This document shows positions 22,961 through 24,532 of a stretch of DNA of 24,532 bases, piece by piece. Source of the stretch: Pseudomonadota bacterium (GTDB lineage: Bacteria; Pseudomonadota; Alphaproteobacteria; Rhizobiales; Beijerinckiaceae). Location: the NCBI GenBank assembly GCA_023423995.1, contig JAFAEL010000249.1, positions 1-24,532 of the forward strand, given 5' to 3'. A program made the position numbers and the translations under genes. The notes beneath the pieces are model-generated. The model worked only from the letters and a program-made list of their open reading frames with translations, was not told the origin of the DNA and searched no databases. How positions within the stretch are numbered: position 1 is the stretch's first letter; each line of letters opens with the position of its first letter.

Positions 22961-23209
22961 TCAGCGGGCCGGGTCCACGACGTCGATCGCCGGGCGGTCG
23001 TTGCCGGCCGCCACCTCCTCGCGCCATTCGCCCTTCGCATCCTGGTAGAGGATGTACGCCACCTCGCCGGGAACGCGCTGCTCCGATGCGACCGCCCGCG
23101 CAGCCCGCGCCGCGAGCTCATGCGTCGGAAAGGTTTCCGAGAAGACGTCGTCCAGCTTGTACGCCCAGCCGCCGTCATGCTCGACGATACGGTAGGTGAC
23201 CTGTCCCAT
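22961..23209 (-). CDS. DUF2188-like small protein
   Basis: Protein of 82 residues resembling the small DUF2188-type proteins common in alphaproteobacteria: TYRIVEHDGGWAYKLDDVFSETFPTHELAARAARAVASEQRVPGE followed by YILYQDAKGEWREEVAAGNDRPAIDV. No signal peptide, metal-binding motif or membrane segment. ATG 23209 has AAGGA upstream. It lies 57 bp downstream of the carboxylase gene. That gap contains a 6-bp inverted repeat (CTCCCG 23220-23225 and CGGGAG 23242-23247) without a U-tract. Function unknown. Confidence 0.78.
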   Translation of the reverse strand: MGQVTYRIVEHDGGWAYKLDDVFSETFPTHELAARAARAVASEQRVPGEVAYILYQDAKGEWREEVAAGNDRPAIDVVDPAR

Positions 23210-23266
23210 CTGCGTCCTTCTCCCGATTCACCGAGGAAAACCGGGAGCTTGGCGGCGCGGTTCCGA

Positions 23267-24532
23267 TCAGGCCTCCGGCGCGAGCACGACGAGCCGTGCG
23301 CCCTGGGCTACCTGCGACCCGGGCTCGGCCAGGATCTCGGCCACGGTGCCGGCGCGTGGGCTGAGGAGCGCATGCTCCATCTTCATCGCCTCCACGATGG
23401 CGAGACGCTGGCCCTTCTCGACCTGTTCCCCGGGGCCGACGAACACGGCGACGAGCTTGCCGTGCATCGGTGCGTTGACGCTGTCGCCGCTATCCAGGTG
23501 CTCGAGGTCCACCGCGAAGGGGTCATAGGGCTGGACGAAGGTCTGCCGGCCCGCCCCGAGCACGTAGATGCCGTCGGGCGTCTCCGCATAGGTGCCCTCG
23601 GCCGAGGCGAGGCTGCCGCGGCGCGCCGTGACGGATCCCGCCGTGACGGCCAGTTCGCCGTCGGGCCAGGAGAGCGCCACTTCAGTCCGGGCCCCGTCCA
23701 CGACGAGCGGCAAGACCTGGCGCCTCTCCCCGACGAGCTGGAAGCCGTCGTTCACATCCCACGGGGAGAGATGCTCGAACCGCGACTCGTGCGCCTTCTC
23801 GAGGAGACCCAGCTCACGCTCGAGCATGCGCAGCGCGCCGAGTGCGACGGCCCCGTCCTCCGGCCGCCGCTCGACCGCGCCGAGCGTCTCGAGATTGCGA
23901 TCGATGAAGCCCGTGTCGAACCGGCCGGAGCGGAACTCCGCCGCATCGCACAGGGCCCGGAGAAAGGCCGTGTTGCTCTTCGGCCCGGCCACCAGCGTGC
24001 GTCCGAGCGCCGCCGAGAGGCGGTCGAGGGCGGCGTCTCGGTCGGGCCCGTGCGCGATCACCTTCGCGATCATCGGATCGTAGAAGGGCGTGACCTCGTC
24101 GCCCGAGCGCACGCCCGTATCGATGCGGATCCCGGGCTCGTCGGGGAAGCGCAGGGCCCAGAGCTTGCCCGTGGAGGGAAGGAAGCCGTGCTCGGGATCC
24201 TCGGCATAGAGCCGCGCCTCGACCGAATGGCCGTCGATCCTGAGGTCCTCCTGGGTGAAGGGCAGCGGCTCGCCGGCCGCGACGCGCAGCTGCAGCTCCA
24301 CGAGATCGAGCCCCGTGATCGCTTCCGTGACCGGGTGCTCCACCTGCAGCCGCGTGTTCATCTCCATGAAGAAGAAGCGGTCGGGCCTCAGCCCCTGCCG
24401 CGCATCCGCGATGAACTCGACCGTGCCCGCGCCGACATAGCCGACGGAGCGCGCAGCCTCGACGGCCGCCTTGCCCATCGCCTCGCGCATCTCCGGCGTC
24501 ATGCCCGGGGCCGGCGCCTCCTCGATCACCTT
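23267..24532 (-). CDS. Biotin-dependent acyl-CoA carboxylase alpha subunit, C-terminal part (probably methylcrotonyl-CoA carboxylase)
   Basis: The reading frame enters from the right edge and provides the last 421 residues of a protein usually about 660 long. Seen are VIEEAPAPGMTPEMREAMG, the biotin-carboxylase motif FFMEMNTRLQVEHPVTE, the C-terminal carboxylase domain SVEARLYAEDPEHGFLPSTGKL, a linker/BT region, and a C-terminal biotinyl domain with EAMKMEH; the lysine is 37 residues from the end. EEAPAPGM is typical of methylcrotonyl-CoA carboxylase alpha in leucine breakdown, whereas propionyl-CoA enzymes usually read EEAPSPF, so mccA is favoured. Partner genes lie outside the window, which prevents a firm symbol. 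Confidence 0.9.
   Translation of the reverse strand, partial: KVIEEAPAPGMTPEMREAMGKAAVEAARSVGYVGAGTVEFIADARQGLRPDRFFFMEMNTRLQVEHPVTEAITGLDLVELQLRVAAGEPLPFTQEDLRIDGHSVEARLYAEDPEHGFLPSTGKLWALRFPDEPGIRIDTGVRSGDEVTPFYDPMIAKVIAHGPDRDAALDRLSAALGRTLVAGPKSNTAFLRALCDAAEFRSGRFDTGFIDRNLETLGAVERRPEDGAVALGALRMLERELGLLEKAHESRFEHLSPWDVNDGFQLVGERRQVLPLVVDGARTEVALSWPDGELAVTAGSVTARRGSLASAEGTYAETPDGIYVLGAGRQTFVQPYDPFAVDLEHLDSGDSVNAPMHGKLVAVFVGPGEQVEKGQRLAIVEAMKMEHALLSPRAGTVAEILAEPGSQVAQGARLVVLAPEA

Overview
The window is chromosomal DNA from a high-GC alphaproteobacterium, most likely order Hyphomicrobiales (Rhizobiales). The evidence is the gene content and order: pcm-tolC-popZ-valS, rplM-rpsI near argC, clpS-clpA next to a phasin gene, and a PopZ-family polar organizer. 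I cannot name a genus. There is no sign of a mobile element, prophage, CRISPR array or recent transfer, and almost every base is accounted for by conserved core genes.

Layout. (1) 1-4134, minus strand: pcm, tolC, popZ and valS, with valS truncated by the left edge. (2) 4289-4599: divergent tRNA-Cys and tRNA-Asn. (3) 4791-5144: a small secreted glycine-rich protein with a CVNH-like domain. (4) 5191-6331, minus: argC with a promoter, a tiny arginine-rich leader ORF and a structured leader. A DUF29 gene (6352-6867) diverges from it. (5) 6923-7863, minus: rplM-rpsI. (6) 8038-9932: a PaaI-type thioesterase (minus) diverging from an enoyl-CoA hydratase homolog and a CoA-binding protein (plus). (7) 9939-10541: a secreted PRC-barrel protein. 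(8) 10610-14928: tpiA (minus) diverging from ppiD-trpE (plus). (9) 14965-18236, minus: clpS, clpA and a small membrane protein whose start overlaps the clpA stop. (10) 18483-18815: a phasin with its own promoter, palindromic operator and terminator. (11) 19069-20601: a D,D-carboxypeptidase with a SPOR domain. (12) 20684-24532, minus: a co-directional run of a biotin-dependent carboxylase alpha subunit (probably methylcrotonyl-CoA, truncated by the right edge), a DUF2188-like protein, a DUF1489 protein, a small secreted protein, a VWA protein and a membrane-anchored DnaJ protein.

The most interesting regulatory signal is upstream of argC. A promoter of near-consensus form (TTGACA, 17 bp, CATATC) would start transcription at or next to an ATG that opens a 12-codon ORF encoding MLTRAALRRRRA. 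That peptide has five arginines, four of them consecutive and three encoded by CGA. Tandem hairpins follow, one of them terminator-like, before argC. This has the form of a leaderless arginine leader-peptide attenuator on an arginine biosynthesis gene. A second clear signal is a perfect 14-bp inverted repeat whose arms and loop interlock with the -35 and -10 boxes of the phasin promoter; each arm contains TGC-N3-GCA, as expected of a PhaR-type operator.
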